Source: Tetmemena sp. SeJ-2015 | Lineage: Eukaryota; Ciliophora; Spirotrichea; Sporadotrichida; Oxytrichidae | NCBI GenBank assembly: GCA_027382625.1 | Contig: JAJKFJ010022611.1 | Coordinates: forward strand, 62,001 to 126,000 | DNA length: 64,000 bases | Reading direction: 5' to 3' | The notes under the pieces: model-generated | The model's input: only the letters and a program-made list of their open reading frames with translations | Told to the model about the DNA's origin: nothing | The model's database searches: none | Program-made: the position numbers and the translations under genes | Part shown: piece by piece, positions 1 to 10,761 of the stretch | How the letters are laid out: every line of letters starts with the position of its first letter | Position numbering within the stretch: position 1 is the stretch's first letter

Positions 1-3000
1 TTTTATGGTTGGAAGATTCAATATCAGAATACTCTAACTGTGAAAAATCAACATCTTCATATCTCTCGAAAAACTGATCGAACTTTTGTCCTCTCTAATT
101 CCTGACATTATCCTCCCAGGGTTCCTTCAAACTTGGGAGCTGTGGCAATACGATCCACTCGCACTTATTTTACTCGTTCCTGGCTATCATGAGTGGCCTG
201 TTCATGAGGCTACTGCTTCTACAGGCCCTCGCTCTTAAGTCTATGGCCGCCCTCTGTCTCTCGTTTTTAGAAGCTGCTTGCGTTTTCCTTCTCTGTATCC
301 TATTCTCCTTGATGTAGAGTTTCTCCATGTCTTTCATTAGTTTTTTGGTTACTTTAAAGTTTTGTGCATCACAAAGCAGCTGGTGGCTGTCCACAGTCAA
401 TTCGTCATTGAAGTTCTTAATCACCTCCACAAAGTTCTCATTAAAGTTGGAATGAGGCTCAAGGGCAAGGCTCTAGTTTTGCAAAGTCTTCATTGCAAAG
501 TTTAGCATGGCGAGAGCGATTTTGATGAGCGACTTGAAACCCTCCACCATAAACAGATCTATTATAGTCAGCACATTCTCAATGCCCAGATCATAAGTGA
601 AAAGAAACGAGGAATCAATTTATAAATTCTAAAGATAAAAAGTAACTTAAAAACATAATAAGAGGTAACTCCTCTTGTTAAATTAGAAATTTCATTTTAA
701 ACCTTATTGTAAGAATTTAAAATGTAAATCTAGTGAAAAGAGTGAGGAACCACTTAGTTGCAAAATATTCAGAGTCGATGTCTTGCTGTTCAAATATTTC
801 AGAGAGCTCAGGCAGATAGGCCTTGATGAAGCAGTCCAGTTGAAAGCATAGCAATCTGAGTTAGTCAAAGTTATTTAAGTAGAGGTCTTTAAGTTTGTAT
901 ATCTCCAGAATTTGAATGAACATGAAGAATGTGTTCTCCTCGTTTTATAAATTCAACAGAAGAGATAGAGCAATTTAATGCATGCCTTGCACGTACCCCA
1001 GATCAGGCATGTGATTCGCAACAGCGTTTAAAATCCTCATTAGCATCACTTTAGCCCTTTCTTTATTCCCAAATAGCTGAATTATCGTGATAATACATCA
1101 AAAGAAAATTTAATAGCGTATTTACATTTAATAAGACGAGACTTTCAATAAAAAAGCTTTTTAGTTAAAGACTTTTCCAATTTTGAAGCAGATTAAATTA
1201 CTTTTCTCAAAATCTATTATAAATACATTTCTTTAATAATTAATAGGTCCTATCTGCGTCTAATTATATTTCATTGTTGTAAGAGCTCACTCTCTTTGCA
1301 AGCCTTCTGTAAAGATTAGGAAGCTGCCCCTTTTAGATTTATTTAGCCTAAATCAGCTGAGTTTTGTTGTACCACAGTTTCATTCTCTCAATAGTTGAGA
1401 GACCTGAGTGCACTATCAAGTATCTTACTCAATAAATCAATTATGATGATCAACAAATAAATCAGAAATAAAGCAAAATATAACTAGAATATTAAGTATA
1501 ATCTTTGTTGCTTGATAATTTCCTTCTGAAACTTATTCCTGATCTCGGCTTTGTTGCAATTGTGAATTTATAGAGTCTCACTCATGTTGAGGAAGGTGAT
1601 GACAATTCTAAATATTTATTTTTGCCTAATCTTCTAGCAGAGTTACTTGAGTCCTCTGTTGTCCTTTATTTAAGGTGAAGAATATCCTATGGAAGGGGAT
1701 CTGCCTGAAGCTGGAGTAAACCAGTTTGAACTGTTTGAGTTTTAAAAACCCATTTGCGTCTCTTCAATCATCAATTGTAAACAGAAAAAAATAGTCATTA
1801 AAAGGAGAGAAGAAGACTGAATTTATTAAGATTTACTTTTGTTTTATTAAATTTAAAATCCACTTATTTATTTCTATATTTGTTATGTATAAGTTTAGGT
1901 TTGTCTCTGAAGTGTATACCTCAGTAATCTTTACAGTAGGAGTACTTAAATGTATATAAATACTTTTTGCTCCTCTTCATCTTCTTGGTCCCCAAAATGC
2001 CTTTTAAAGAGCTGTTAATTGCCTCCTCCCCCTCTCTATTTCTGATTTAGGGATATTCTGGTCACCAAAGAATTATTTAGTCCGCAAACAGTAAGAGACT
2101 AGTTTTGATTTTCAATAATCTTAGAATGTGTACTTTAAAGTAGCTCTTCTGGCTTCATAATAGACTTATTTAGAGTCTTACTCACAATTTAGTTCTCAAA
2201 AATACACATATTCAAAATAAAATATTGATACATTCAAATAAAAAAGATAATAAAATTAAAAGAAGTTTAACCACATCTTACTTTTTAATTATGAATATAA
2301 TTTTTGTCATTATATTTTTTGAAAATGAGCAAAAATAAAAAACATCTAGTTCGAATTCAGTTAGAAATCTCCCTTTTTATTTTTGAAGGTATCCTTAAAG
2401 TTAACAAATTTCTAGTACATAAGAGTGTGGCCTCCTTCCTCATTTTACCTCTGTCGCTCTGTCTTAGATCCTATATTTAGAGAATCATACCATTTATTAT
2501 CGATTGCATGATTTCTGTTTTAAAATTTCAAAAGCTAAGACTGTGCTGATTAAGTTGCATCTTATTTTTGCGTCATTTAGCTTTGATCCTTCCTCTATTT
2601 GTGATTGTGAAGTATAGTAGGAATAAGGCTCTCTAGTCTCTGAGTGGGTCTGTGGGTCTTGAGTTGCCAATTCTATTGAATGGCTTATTGTGCTGGTTTT
2701 TGCCTTGCATTGACCTAAAGTACCTTAGCGTATTTTTCATTTATCCTGGTCTCAAAGAAAAGAGGGGGCTCGATCTAGGCGTAGGGCTCTTTCTCAGACG
2801 GCAATATTTCTTCATCCACGTTCTCCATTGAACTAGAATCTGCATCAAATTAAATACAATCACCATTCCTAAATGTAATGTCTAATAAACCAAATTTAAT
2901 TATGAGCATCTTGAATCTTAATTTTGTTATAATTTTTGTGATTTGAGATATCTTATGGCTATTGAGACTCAAAAGCTGCGTTAAATTTTCCAGTGAGAGT

Positions 3001-3690
3001 GTTCCTCCTAGTTGCAAACATAGATTGGGGAGATTAAGCACTTTGATTCAACAATGCTTTGGGCTAGAGAAGCATAATATCCTCCACCTCCTTCATTAGG
3101 TCTCTCATCACTATTAATATGTTTAAAAAATAAATCATCTTGAATCTCTTATGCACCGGAGACTATTGCACAAATTAAAAATATGAATGAGAGAGTAACA
3201 AACTTGATTTATTAATGCTCAATATTGAGTATCCTTAAAAGGGAGATGATCTGATTGAAAGCTTTGCTAAAATCTCTTAACTTGATGTGGGAATCTGGAA
3301 GACAATTGTTGTTTATTTTAAGAAGCTCCTTTAAGGTTGGATACTTGAGGTGCTGATTTATCATTTGTGTGTGAGGGATTATTATTAGACTCCTCCTAGC
3401 AGATGTTCGTGGATTTAGTGAGTGATATTGAATTGCTCTGCATGCCTAGGGAGGATCTGAGTTTCAAATTTCTGATGCCACCTTGCATCAAAGCTGAACT
3501 AAAACCTGAAGGAACTACGTCTATGCTTTTTAAATTACTTTAGTTGCTCTTTTGGTTCTGATAAACTTTAAAATAAAAGATAAAAAAATTTATAAGATAT
3601 TCTTCATAATTTCATAGAAGTTTAAGCTGAATGGTTTGAAGTAGAGGCGGGCTCTAGTGATCGAACGTAGTCCTTTTGCAAATTCAAAAT
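1..3690 (-). CDS. TBC-domain Rab GTPase-activating protein, partial, interrupted by IESs
   Basis: Minus-strand coding pieces, with TAA/TAG read as Gln, give a TBC domain in native order. About 1424-1265 reads IVHSGLSTIERMKLW and then IQLDADRTY, the IxxDxxR arginine-finger motif. About 1060-735 reads HMPDLGYVQGM and later YFATKWFLTLFT, covering the glutamine-finger YxQ region and the following WF motif. 605 downwards reads IIDLFMVEGFKSLI, the last TBC helices. TBC proteins stimulate GTP hydrolysis by Rab GTPases in membrane traffic. A basic, Gln-rich tail stays open through position 1, so the C-terminus is outside the window. Upstream pieces (about 1.6-3.7 kb) include ARLYFKPFSLNFYEIMKNI near 3600-3665, which resembles a GRAM/PH-type lipid-binding region. 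These N-terminal joins are not all resolved. The TBC call is firm; the exact subfamily is not. Confidence 0.8.
596..741. other. IES with 10-bp pointer in the TBC gene
   Basis: The direct repeat AGTGAAAAGA lies at 596-605 and 732-741. Removing one copy and the DNA between restores WFLTLFT-YDLGIENVL in frame across the TBC domain. The insert is AT-rich and contains stops. Confidence 0.85.
1090..1264. other. AT-rich insert in the TBC gene (boundaries approximate)
   Basis: Non-coding stretch between the arginine-finger segment (ending RTY) and the segment with LFGNKERAKVMLMRILNAV. A TATTA repeat occurs at both edges, but that join leaves the frame off by one, so the true pointer or a second small insert was not found. 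Confidence 0.5.
1422..1504. other. IES with ATCT pointer in the TBC gene
   Basis: ATCT lies at 1422-1425 and 1501-1504. Joining on it gives EIIKQQR-YLIVHSGLSTIE in frame on the minus strand, at the start of the TBC domain. Confidence 0.7.
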
Positions 3691-4195
3691 AATAATTTAA
3701 ATAAATAATTATAAAAATAATTTTTTAAAAACATCTGATGAGTGAATTTATTCTATTCTTTATTTATTAAATTATTTGTTAATATTGATTTGATTTATAA
3801 CTAAAAATGATCCTGATGGTTGCCATAGAAATTTTGTGGAGTTTTGTTCTGTAAGGCGTATTTGTAATTAGCAGGATTCTTTGAAGTCTATAATGTCTGC
3901 ATTTTATATAAATTATTTTTAATAAAGTGATTTAGACAATATGATAAAATATTTTATTCATCATAAAATAAATTAAAAACATTAAATCTTTCTCTTATTT
4001 AATCAGTAATTTAATCTATAAATAATCAGAGAAATAGTTTAAGTTAATTTTGGATGACAACCCAGCTGAATTATGATTTATATAATTATTTGTAAATCAA
4101 TAAAGTGAATAATAAATATATTTATCTTTTTTAATTCTTCAAATATAAATATTTTTATTTTCCATTACAGATATCTTTTTTATCTTAATTATTTA
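3691..4195. other. AT-rich stretch without recognised gene
   Basis: About 500 bases of very AT-rich sequence between coding-like pieces. I see no family match, long open frame or clear repeat. It may be one or more IESs or intergenic germline-limited DNA. Confidence 0.4.
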
Positions 4196-4199
4196 ACTA

Positions 4200-4970
4200 G
4201 TTGGTGATGTTATGATTTGGATTAGAGGATGAGGAGGAAGACAAAGAAAGTCTGGATTCTTAAAAGCTGGCAGCTATCTAATTAGCAGCAACGTCATCAA
4301 TGACTTTCCTCTTTACTCTTATGATTTAATCGTTCATGTGATATTGCTATGTGATAGAGCTCATTGTCTGGTTAGTTTGTAAATTTGATAGAGATAAGTT
4401 TTAAATTTAACTCCTACCCTCTTGCAAGTTGCTCATAACTTAACACCATATTTAATTTATTTAATCTCGTTTCTTTTACAATAAAATATAAATAGAGTCT
4501 AAAAAATATTAAATGAAGCAATATTTTAATAAAAACATTATGGTTTAAATGAAATTAAATTGAGCAAGTTAGTATATATTTTTAACTTTAGACTATTATA
4601 GCTAGCTGAGAATGGTTTTGACTTGAGATGCGTAGTTCTGGTGATTGACGTTCTCCCTTGAGTTGATTTGTCTTTTTATTCTGAGATTAGTGTTGTTGTT
4701 GGTGGTGGTGGTAAGTAACTTTGTGTTTTGCGCTTATTTTTAGCTCTGTTCTAGTTATATTACTTGCTCTCTTTGGTAAACTGTTTAATTCTGCAGCTTT
4801 AAGCTTTGACCCTATTATAGTGCATTCTGTTTGCTAGTTTTTTATTTCTGCGGAGTAACTATAGTCTGCGGCTTAAACCATTTTAGACTGGTTTTGTGCT
4901 TTATTAAAAGGTGTACTGGCCGATAAGGATAGTGCAGTCTAATTCGTATGCACTCCCTTTTGATTTAGAA
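4200..4970 (-). CDS. Low-complexity Gln/Ser-rich coding pieces, no family recognised
   Basis: Two minus-strand pieces are open when only TGA is a stop. About 4970-4570 reads SKGSAYELDCTILIGQYTF, later RKTQSYLPPPPTTTLISEQ, and ends near KPFSASYNSL. About 4364-4200 can start at an ATG (4362-4364) with MSSITQQYHMNDQ and ends in a Ser/Asn-rich run with six serines. AT-rich DNA separates the two. They point the same way as the TBC gene and could be its disordered N-terminal region, or a separate gene. No function is inferred. Confidence 0.4.
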
Positions 4971-5229
4971 ATGTTAAATAAATATTAGGAGATTACTGTT
5001 TGAGTAACTAACTGTTGACTATATTTGCCTCATTTAAACTTATTTATACTTAATTCACAAAAAACATTTAATATTTGTCATGCTCATGCATTATAAATGT
5101 TTTTGAAGTATATAAGAATTTTTATAGCAAATAAACTTCCTTAAAACCTATTTATTGCAAATAATTTTATTTTAATTATTTCTACATCACTATATGATAT
5201 ATTGTAAGCAAATAAATTACAAATTTAAA
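4971..5229. other. AT-rich spacer between divergent genes
   Basis: No coding signal seen. It separates the minus-strand pieces on the left from the plus-strand FHA-RING gene, so both 5' flanks would lie here. No specific promoter motif could be recognised. Confidence 0.4.
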
Positions 5230-8200
5230 ATGGAAAACTCTAGCAAAGATCAATAATCCGATAAAAATTCAAGCTAAAAGGTTTCTTATAAGGCAATTGA
5301 TTTACCTGCCAGTACTTAATTCACAAATCCTTAAACTTATAGATGAAATATGTTTTATTTATTGTGATGAGATATGGGGTAAACTGACTAGTTTGACCAA
5401 GAGAGTGGAGAATTAAGAACTGAAGACAAACACACCAGTATTTTCAATAGGCAGAGCTCAGTAAAGTAGTCTGTAGATCGTGGACCAGCGTCTCTCATCC
5501 ATCCACTGCAGACTCAACCTACTTCAAGAGGAGTCAACTGGAAAGATGGTCGCGTTTCTTGAGGATGCCTCCACCAATGGAACCTACTTGAATTTAAACA
5601 TATTTATACTTTTAAGAATGGAGAAATAGTAAGATAATATTCACACACTCCATAGCTTTTAACTCCATTAAATAAAATTCTGACCGGTTTATTCTGATCA
5701 ATTTGAAATAAATAGGTGGGAAAAGGTTAGAGGAAGATTTTAAACAGTGGGGACAAAATCCACCTCCTCAAAGAAATAGACGGCTAAATACAAGAACAAG
5801 AGGAGATTGGCTTCATTTTCGTACTACTCAAAGACTATTCAGTACAGAAACCTCAAGCTCCTTCTTAGAGCTACTTTATATTTAAAGTTATTTCATTTGA
5901 TGGAGCGAAGTAGATGAGAAGAAAAAGGTTGAGGAGAAATTGAAAAGATCGATAGAGGAGATTTCTGCCTCCAAGGAAGAGCTAGAGGAAAAAAAGAAGC
6001 AACATGAAGACTACAAGAAAAAGATTAACAACATGGCTGAGCAGTTTAATATTTGCTATATATGTGCAGTTGTATTGTAAGTTTGAATGTGGTATTTGCT
6101 ACATGACAATGCACTAGGCAGTGTCATTGATTCCTTGCCTGCATACATTTTGTGGGGGGTGTTTCTCAGACTGGATGAAGCGTTCTAAAGAGTGTCCAAG
6201 TTGCAGAGCACAAGTGAAGGAAGTAAATAAAAATGCCCTCGTCAACAGCTTAATTGAGAACTATCTGCTGCTTAATCCAGATTAAAAGAGAGACCCGCAG
6301 GAATTAGCTAAGTTAGAGAAGTTAAACGTCTTTAAGAATGAGGTTTTTAAGATTGAAAACAGTAAATAATATTTATAAACTTTTATTACAGCTAAAAAGA
6401 GGAAGAGAAAAAGTAACCTGCACCTCAAATTATCATGAATGCACCAATATAAGTATTTGGCTAGCAATAGCAGCAATAGCAGCAGCAGCAATAATAATAA
6501 TAACCGAGATTCCAAAATTTTGTGAACATTTTTAAGCCATTTTAGAGTGCCTTTTAAAGGTAAGTTTACAAATTTAAAAAGTTAGAGTCTCATTTTTATT
6601 TAATAGGGCATTACCTTAGCCGAATTAGTAATTAAATAAAGCAGTACCAAGAAGGCAAAGATCTGTAAGTTTATTCATAAGTTAAGATATATAAATATTA
6701 TTATATTTATTAAAATATAGAAGAAGCTGTTTTAATTTGTGGATGATAGGTAATTGTTTTTATAAAGCTAGACTCACTATCAAATATAAAAAGAAAAGTT
6801 TTTGATAAGTACTATTTAAAGATTAAGAGATAACTTCTGAATAAAAATTTATCTGATCAAATGGGTTTAAATTACTAAACTATATTTAATTTAAAGACTA
6901 TCTATATCCTTAAAGCGTTCCTCCAGTTTAAGTGAAGAAGAGTCTGCAGATTAATCTTCTTCAGATTAGCAGTCCAAAGTTTAAGTCAAAAAACCAAATA
7001 CCGAGAACAAGCCATTAAAGGGAAACCCACCAGCAAGAAAGCAGAAAAAGAAGACTGGCAATCAAAGATTTGTAGACTGACTCAACGATAGAGGTTAGTT
7101 GTGATAGTGATGAACAAATTTTAAGATAGTTTAATTCTTGCTTTTGATAACTTTAAATTCTTAAGATTTATAAAGTTGTTCTTTAGATGATGAGGATTAT
7201 GGGGATGAAGATGAAAGTGATGAATCAGATTATTCAGAATCTGATGAATCAGACTCAGACGAAGTATCATTATAAGAAAGTGACAGTTTTGATAACCTTT
7301 TTTCAAATAAATTAAAAGTTAAATAACTTAAAATATTACTATAAATTAGTTGAAGTTAAAAAAAATTCAAATTAATAAATCTTGATACTTTTAAGATTTA
7401 TAATTTATTTTATTTACCATTTTAGTGCATAAATATTAATTACTTTAAAAGTAGAATTCTCTAATCAAAATTATAAGGATCTTTCTCTATAAATTTTAAT
7501 TTTTATCAAACTATTTTAATTTTTACTGAAAGGATAAATTACTTCTCGCTAAAAAGAGAGAAAAAAAATTTATTTTTTTAAACAGCTATAAAAATAATCA
7601 ATATAACTAATGTATCAACCAAATAAGCTTTAATTTTAGACCCAAGCTCCCTTGTTATTCAAAATCAATAATTCTTTTATCAATTCTATTAATCATTGCA
7701 AATTTAATTTTAAAAATAAAATGAATTTGTTATGAATTTTATTTATTTTAAAACCACTTAAAGTAGCAGTATCAAATGAAATAGCAAACTTTCGCTGTCT
7801 AAGCAAACAATTTTGGCATGAATAAGAATGCCTAAAATCCTAAACAAAAAATAAATACAAAAGCTGATCATAAGAAAGTTGATGAAGAACTGATAGCAAT
7901 AAGTAAATCTAAACTAAAAAGCTGTAAAAGGTAGAAGACTTGTCAAACTGGATAATTAAGTGCCCCTCTTCAAAGATAAAGAAGTTTATAAGTTTTAATT
8001 TTAAGATGAGAAAGAGAAGTGCTAGTTTTGTGACAAAGCTGGAGAGGACTTATTCAAGTGCAAGAAGGACTAGGTTCATTATCGATGCGCAAGCTGTAAC
8101 TCACTCTTTCCAGAGAGAAATTAATTTGACTAGCAGTGCTTTTTCTGTGACAAGTACATTTGCAATCTTAACGAAGAGTGCTCCAAAAATAATCTATTTC

Positions 8201-8810
8201 ATTTAAAATTTTTAGCAATCATTAAAAAGCCAAATTTGTGAATAAGATTTATACTTATTTTTAATCAGGTAGATTAATTTTCGTAAAAAAATATTTATTT
8301 AGTTGTGTCGTTTGTCTGAACAAAAACTTCTACTGAATTCTTCCAAGAAGCCACTGTTTTATGATGACTGGAATGAAGACTCACAAAGAGACTTAGATTT
8401 AGTGATAAAGCGGTAGAAACTAACTTAAATTTTGAAGATATTATTATCATTATTCTTTATAATAATTATTTTAACTTTCCTGAAGTTGTTTCAATAAATT
8501 CTAAAAGAAGACATCAAAGATATGACAGTTGCATTTTTTATTTAACTTTGACTTTCGAGAAACAAAACCCTCATGAGTAAGAAGAAGAAGAAATGAAAGA
8601 GCAGGAAAAGAAGGGTATTAAACTGGCGTAGAATACTCCTGTTTGTAGGGAGTGCTGCACTTAAACTATTCACAGCTAGATGTTCAATGTAATTCCTGCA
8701 ATTACAAGATCCACCAAAGCCAGAATTTTAATTTATATACTTAGTAAGAATAACAACCAGCTAGAGTTATTCCAATATATCAGAAGCCTAGATATGTCAA
8801 AGGTAAGAAA
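5230..8810 (+). CDS. CHFR-like FHA-RING ubiquitin ligase, interrupted by IESs and introns
   Basis: A candidate start ATG at 5230 gives MENSSKDQQSDKN; its join to the next segment is not resolved. An FHA domain (phosphothreonine binding) follows: WGKL at 5375, FSIGR, SSIHCRL, EDASTNGTYLN, then after an IES VGKGQRKILNSGDKIHLL. A coiled coil rich in Lys/Glu covers about 5913-6040. A RING finger (about 6085-6215) reads CGIC-x12-CLHTFC-GGC-CPSC with the C-x2-C-x12-C-x-H-x2-C spacing of CHFR. Next come a poly-Q tract, a basic region, an acidic Asp/Ser/Glu stretch (about 7185-7275) and a Cys-rich block (about 8005-8190) with repeated CxxC. Near 8635 NTPVCRECC resembles the C-terminal cysteine region of CHFR. 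CHFR-type proteins are E3 ligases of mitotic checkpoints. The CHFR PAR-binding zinc finger was not found. The C-terminal end is approximate. Confidence 0.8.
5591..5709. other. IES with AAT pointer inside the FHA domain
   Basis: AAT lies at 5591-5593 and 5707-5709. Excision joins STNGTYLN to KQVGKGQRKILNSGDK in frame, giving a normal FHA fold sequence. Confidence 0.8.
5899..5915. other. 14-bp IES with GAT pointer
   Basis: GAT lies at 5899-5901 and 5913-5915. Removing 14 bp joins FKVISFD to EKKKVEEKLKR in the frame used by the coiled coil and RING; without removal the frame meets TGA. Confidence 0.7.
6043..6084. other. 37-bp IES with AGTTT pointer before the RING finger
   Basis: AGTTT lies at 6043-6047 and 6080-6084. 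Excision gives MAEQF-ECGICYMTMHQAVSL and so a RING with exact CHFR spacing. Unexcised, the frame meets TGA. Confidence 0.8.
6359..6391. other. 29-bp IES with ACAG pointer
   Basis: ACAG lies at 6359-6362 and 6388-6391. Joining gives KIENS-QKEEEKKQPAPQIIM in frame and opens the poly-Q frame downstream. Confidence 0.7.
6462..6503 (+). repeat. Poly-glutamine tract coded by CAA, CAG, TAA and TAG
   Basis: Fourteen Gln codons in a row in the frame set by the upstream IES join. They mix TAG, CAA, CAG and a run of four TAA. It sits between the RING finger and the basic region of the CHFR-like protein. The mixture is direct evidence for the reassigned code. Confidence 0.8.
6560..6606 (+). other. Probable spliceosomal intron (47 nt)
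   Basis: Starts GTAAGT and ends TTAATAG. Removal joins SAFQR to ALPQPNQQ in frame. The same join can be written as an AGG-pointer IES, so the two readings cannot be told apart here. Confidence 0.55.
6665..6720 (+). other. Probable spliceosomal intron (56 nt)
   Basis: Starts GTAAGT and ends AATATAG, AT-rich. Removal joins RRQRS to KKLFQFVDD in frame. Confidence 0.6.
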
Positions 8811-9427
8811 TGATATATTCTCAAATTCATTTGATCTTTAATTTCATTCTAACTTGCCATCCATATAATTTCATAAAAGTCGCATTTTCGAGAAAGATAG
8901 AGGAAAATATATAGTGGGAATTGGATTTATTAAGACAGCAAAGATAGACTAAAATATTCTTAATCCTTACCATAGCTCTATTTCTCAACAGTTTGTTAAG
9001 AAAGTTCCTAGAACACATTAAATTCATTTTAAAAAACCCAGTTTCGAGAAACTCGCAAATCCTAGCAAAACCAAAATTCAAAGCTAATGAAGATATTTTA
9101 TGAAGGAAGAGAGAGTATGGAAGGGTCAGGGAGAATGAAGGAGGGAGATTAGAGGAAAGAGAGTGTGAATTTAAGATAAGTGAATTAATAATATGAGTTA
9201 AAGTAAGCATTTCTAAGTATAAGAGCAAGCGGTAGCATCGTTCTGAGTCATCAATAATATATAGACGTATCTACTACTCATTGCATGCATCCTAGTATTC
9301 GATGATGATAAACTCATTATAATTAAACCCGCACGAACCTGCATCCGGGGTTACGTAGCAACTCCAGCTACAAAAATTCGTGGGGATTTTAGTGGTGTTA
9401 CTCAAATAGTGAGTGAGTTGTGGTTGC
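8811..9427. other. Region without recognised gene
   Basis: Partly purine-rich sequence (about 9095-9230) between the CHFR-like gene and the TLC gene stop. Open frames here have no family features. The 3' flanks of both convergent genes must lie here. Confidence 0.4.
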
Positions 9428-10467
9428 TCACATGTGGTATCTCTCGTATGAGCTAATACCGTTCTTCTTTAGCTCTTCGGTATCGGCAGCAGTGAACCAT
9501 CCAATGGTGACCTTCAAGCTCTAGATCTTTTTGAACTCCTTCCATCTCTGGGCCATTAGGGGAGGAATCTGGGTGCAGTAGTACCATGATTGGATACAGT
9601 GAAGAGGGAAGATAACCTTAGCGATGGGGCTGACGGTGGGTGCGTTGAACAAGAAGTAGTAAACTATTATAGCATGGCAATTTCAATTTTCACATACTCT
9701 AATAATAGCTTAGGTGGAGGGAATCCAAAGAGTCCTGCAAACTAGATACTCAATGTAAACCCAAGACAATCATAGATTTGATTTCAACTTAATTAAAGTG
9801 TTTAGTAGCAGTAGTCATTAAGGTAGTATATCTTAGAGTATCTGAGGCCGCATCTCTTGATGATCTCTCTCATGTGCATGGCAACGTTTGAGATTTCACC
9901 TGGAAGCAAGTGGTAGGCCATGATGCAGTAGTCAAAGCCGCTGTAGGCGAACTGGGAGTAAACAACAATACCAATCAAGTGATGGCTGAGGTTACCCATG
10001 TCAAGAAATCCCTCATACTTCATGAAAATGCCGTCGAGAGTCAGATAAGCAAGGGTATTTGAGAGCATGCATAGCTCCAATAGGCTGTTTCTGCGACCGA
10101 ACTGCAAGTTGAAATCGGTGAAGTGCCAGTAAAGGGACATCAGCACTCAAATATAATAATTTGATGATAAACAAGGATAGAAATTAAATTTTTGTTTGAC
10201 TGCTGAAGCTCCGTGATAGCAGTTGACTACTCTGAATCTGAAGATGAGTTTATCGTATGGCTTCATTCTCTTCTCGAGTCCCTTGGGAATTGGGTGGTGG
10301 TAGCATCCCACGAAGAATAGGAAGATCCACAGAGCGTAGAAGGATCCTACAACAGTAAGGGTCAGCTTCACGTGAGCGGGATCAGTAGGCAGAGTCCAGA
10401 AAGTAAGGGGCTGCTCGAGAGAGCCGGTTGGGCTGGTAGTTTAGGTGATATCGGCGTCGATGGTCAT
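9428..10467 (-). CDS. TLC-domain (TRAM/LAG1/CLN8-like) membrane protein
   Basis: Start ATG at 10467-10465 gives MTIDADITQTTSPTGSL and the TGA stop is at 9430-9428. After removal of two IESs the frame is continuous, roughly 300 residues. Hydrophobic segments include VVGSFYALWIFLFFVGCY near the N-terminus. The body reads FRVVNCYHGASAV, SLYWHFTDFNLQFGRRNSLLE, then LDMGNLSHHLIGIVVYSQF and LLPGEISNVAMHMREI. The His pair after a preceding Asp and the later Glu fit TLC proteins, which are multi-pass membrane proteins linked to lipid sensing or synthesis. The C-terminus ends SSYERYHM. Codon use is more GC-rich than the neighbours, which may point to high expression. The LAG1 ceramide-synthase motif is not clear, so no enzyme activity is claimed. 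Confidence 0.8.
9657..9807. other. IES with TACTA pointer in the TLC gene
   Basis: On the plus strand TAGTA lies at 9657-9661 and 9803-9807. Excision joins YYLNDYCY to YFLFNAPTVSP in frame on the minus strand; about 146 bp are removed. Confidence 0.85.
10145..10201. other. IES with AGT pointer in the TLC gene
   Basis: On the plus strand ACT lies at 10145-10147 and 10199-10201. Removing 54 bp joins CYHGASAV to LMSLYWHFTDF in frame; unexcised, the frame meets TGA. Confidence 0.85.
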
Positions 10468-10761
10468 CTTATCTAGAATGTCTAATATATTAATTATCAA
10501 TCACAACATCCTCTGCTTTAAATAAGCTCGCCTTATCTCGTATAATAAAGATACTACACTCCCAATTTTTAATGTTATTAGCTAAGAATAATAAAATCTA
10601 TCTAGTCACAACTATATTATTTATACCTATCTACTAGGATCCTTGGGTCAACTTTTAATTTCAATATGGACAGAAAAAGTATATTTACTATTCTAAATCA
10701 AATCCTATGGTAGTTTTGAATTGCTTCCGAGAATTTTAATTTGAAATATATAATTCCTTTA
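10468..10761. other. Non-coding stretch before the FN3 array
   Basis: AT-rich, no recognised gene. It holds the 5' flank of the TLC gene and the left edge of the first FN3 segment, which starts in mid-protein with no plausible start codon context. Confidence 0.4.

Noticed and set aside
6066..6122. IES with GCAGT pointer or a GTAAGT...TAG intron in the RING region
   Set aside because: The GCAGT join keeps the frame but shortens the RING loop to six residues, and the intron join shifts the frame. The AGTTT join at 6043-6084 gives the exact CHFR spacing.
6282..6535. Leu-rich (minus) and Ile/Ala-rich (plus) frames across the repeat
   Set aside because: They are shadows of the poly-Q coding tract in other frames.
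8827..9228. Open frame of 133 codons on the minus strand
   Set aside because: Low-complexity Leu/Ser/Phe composition opposite purine-rich DNA, no family features, and it does not fit the MDS pattern.
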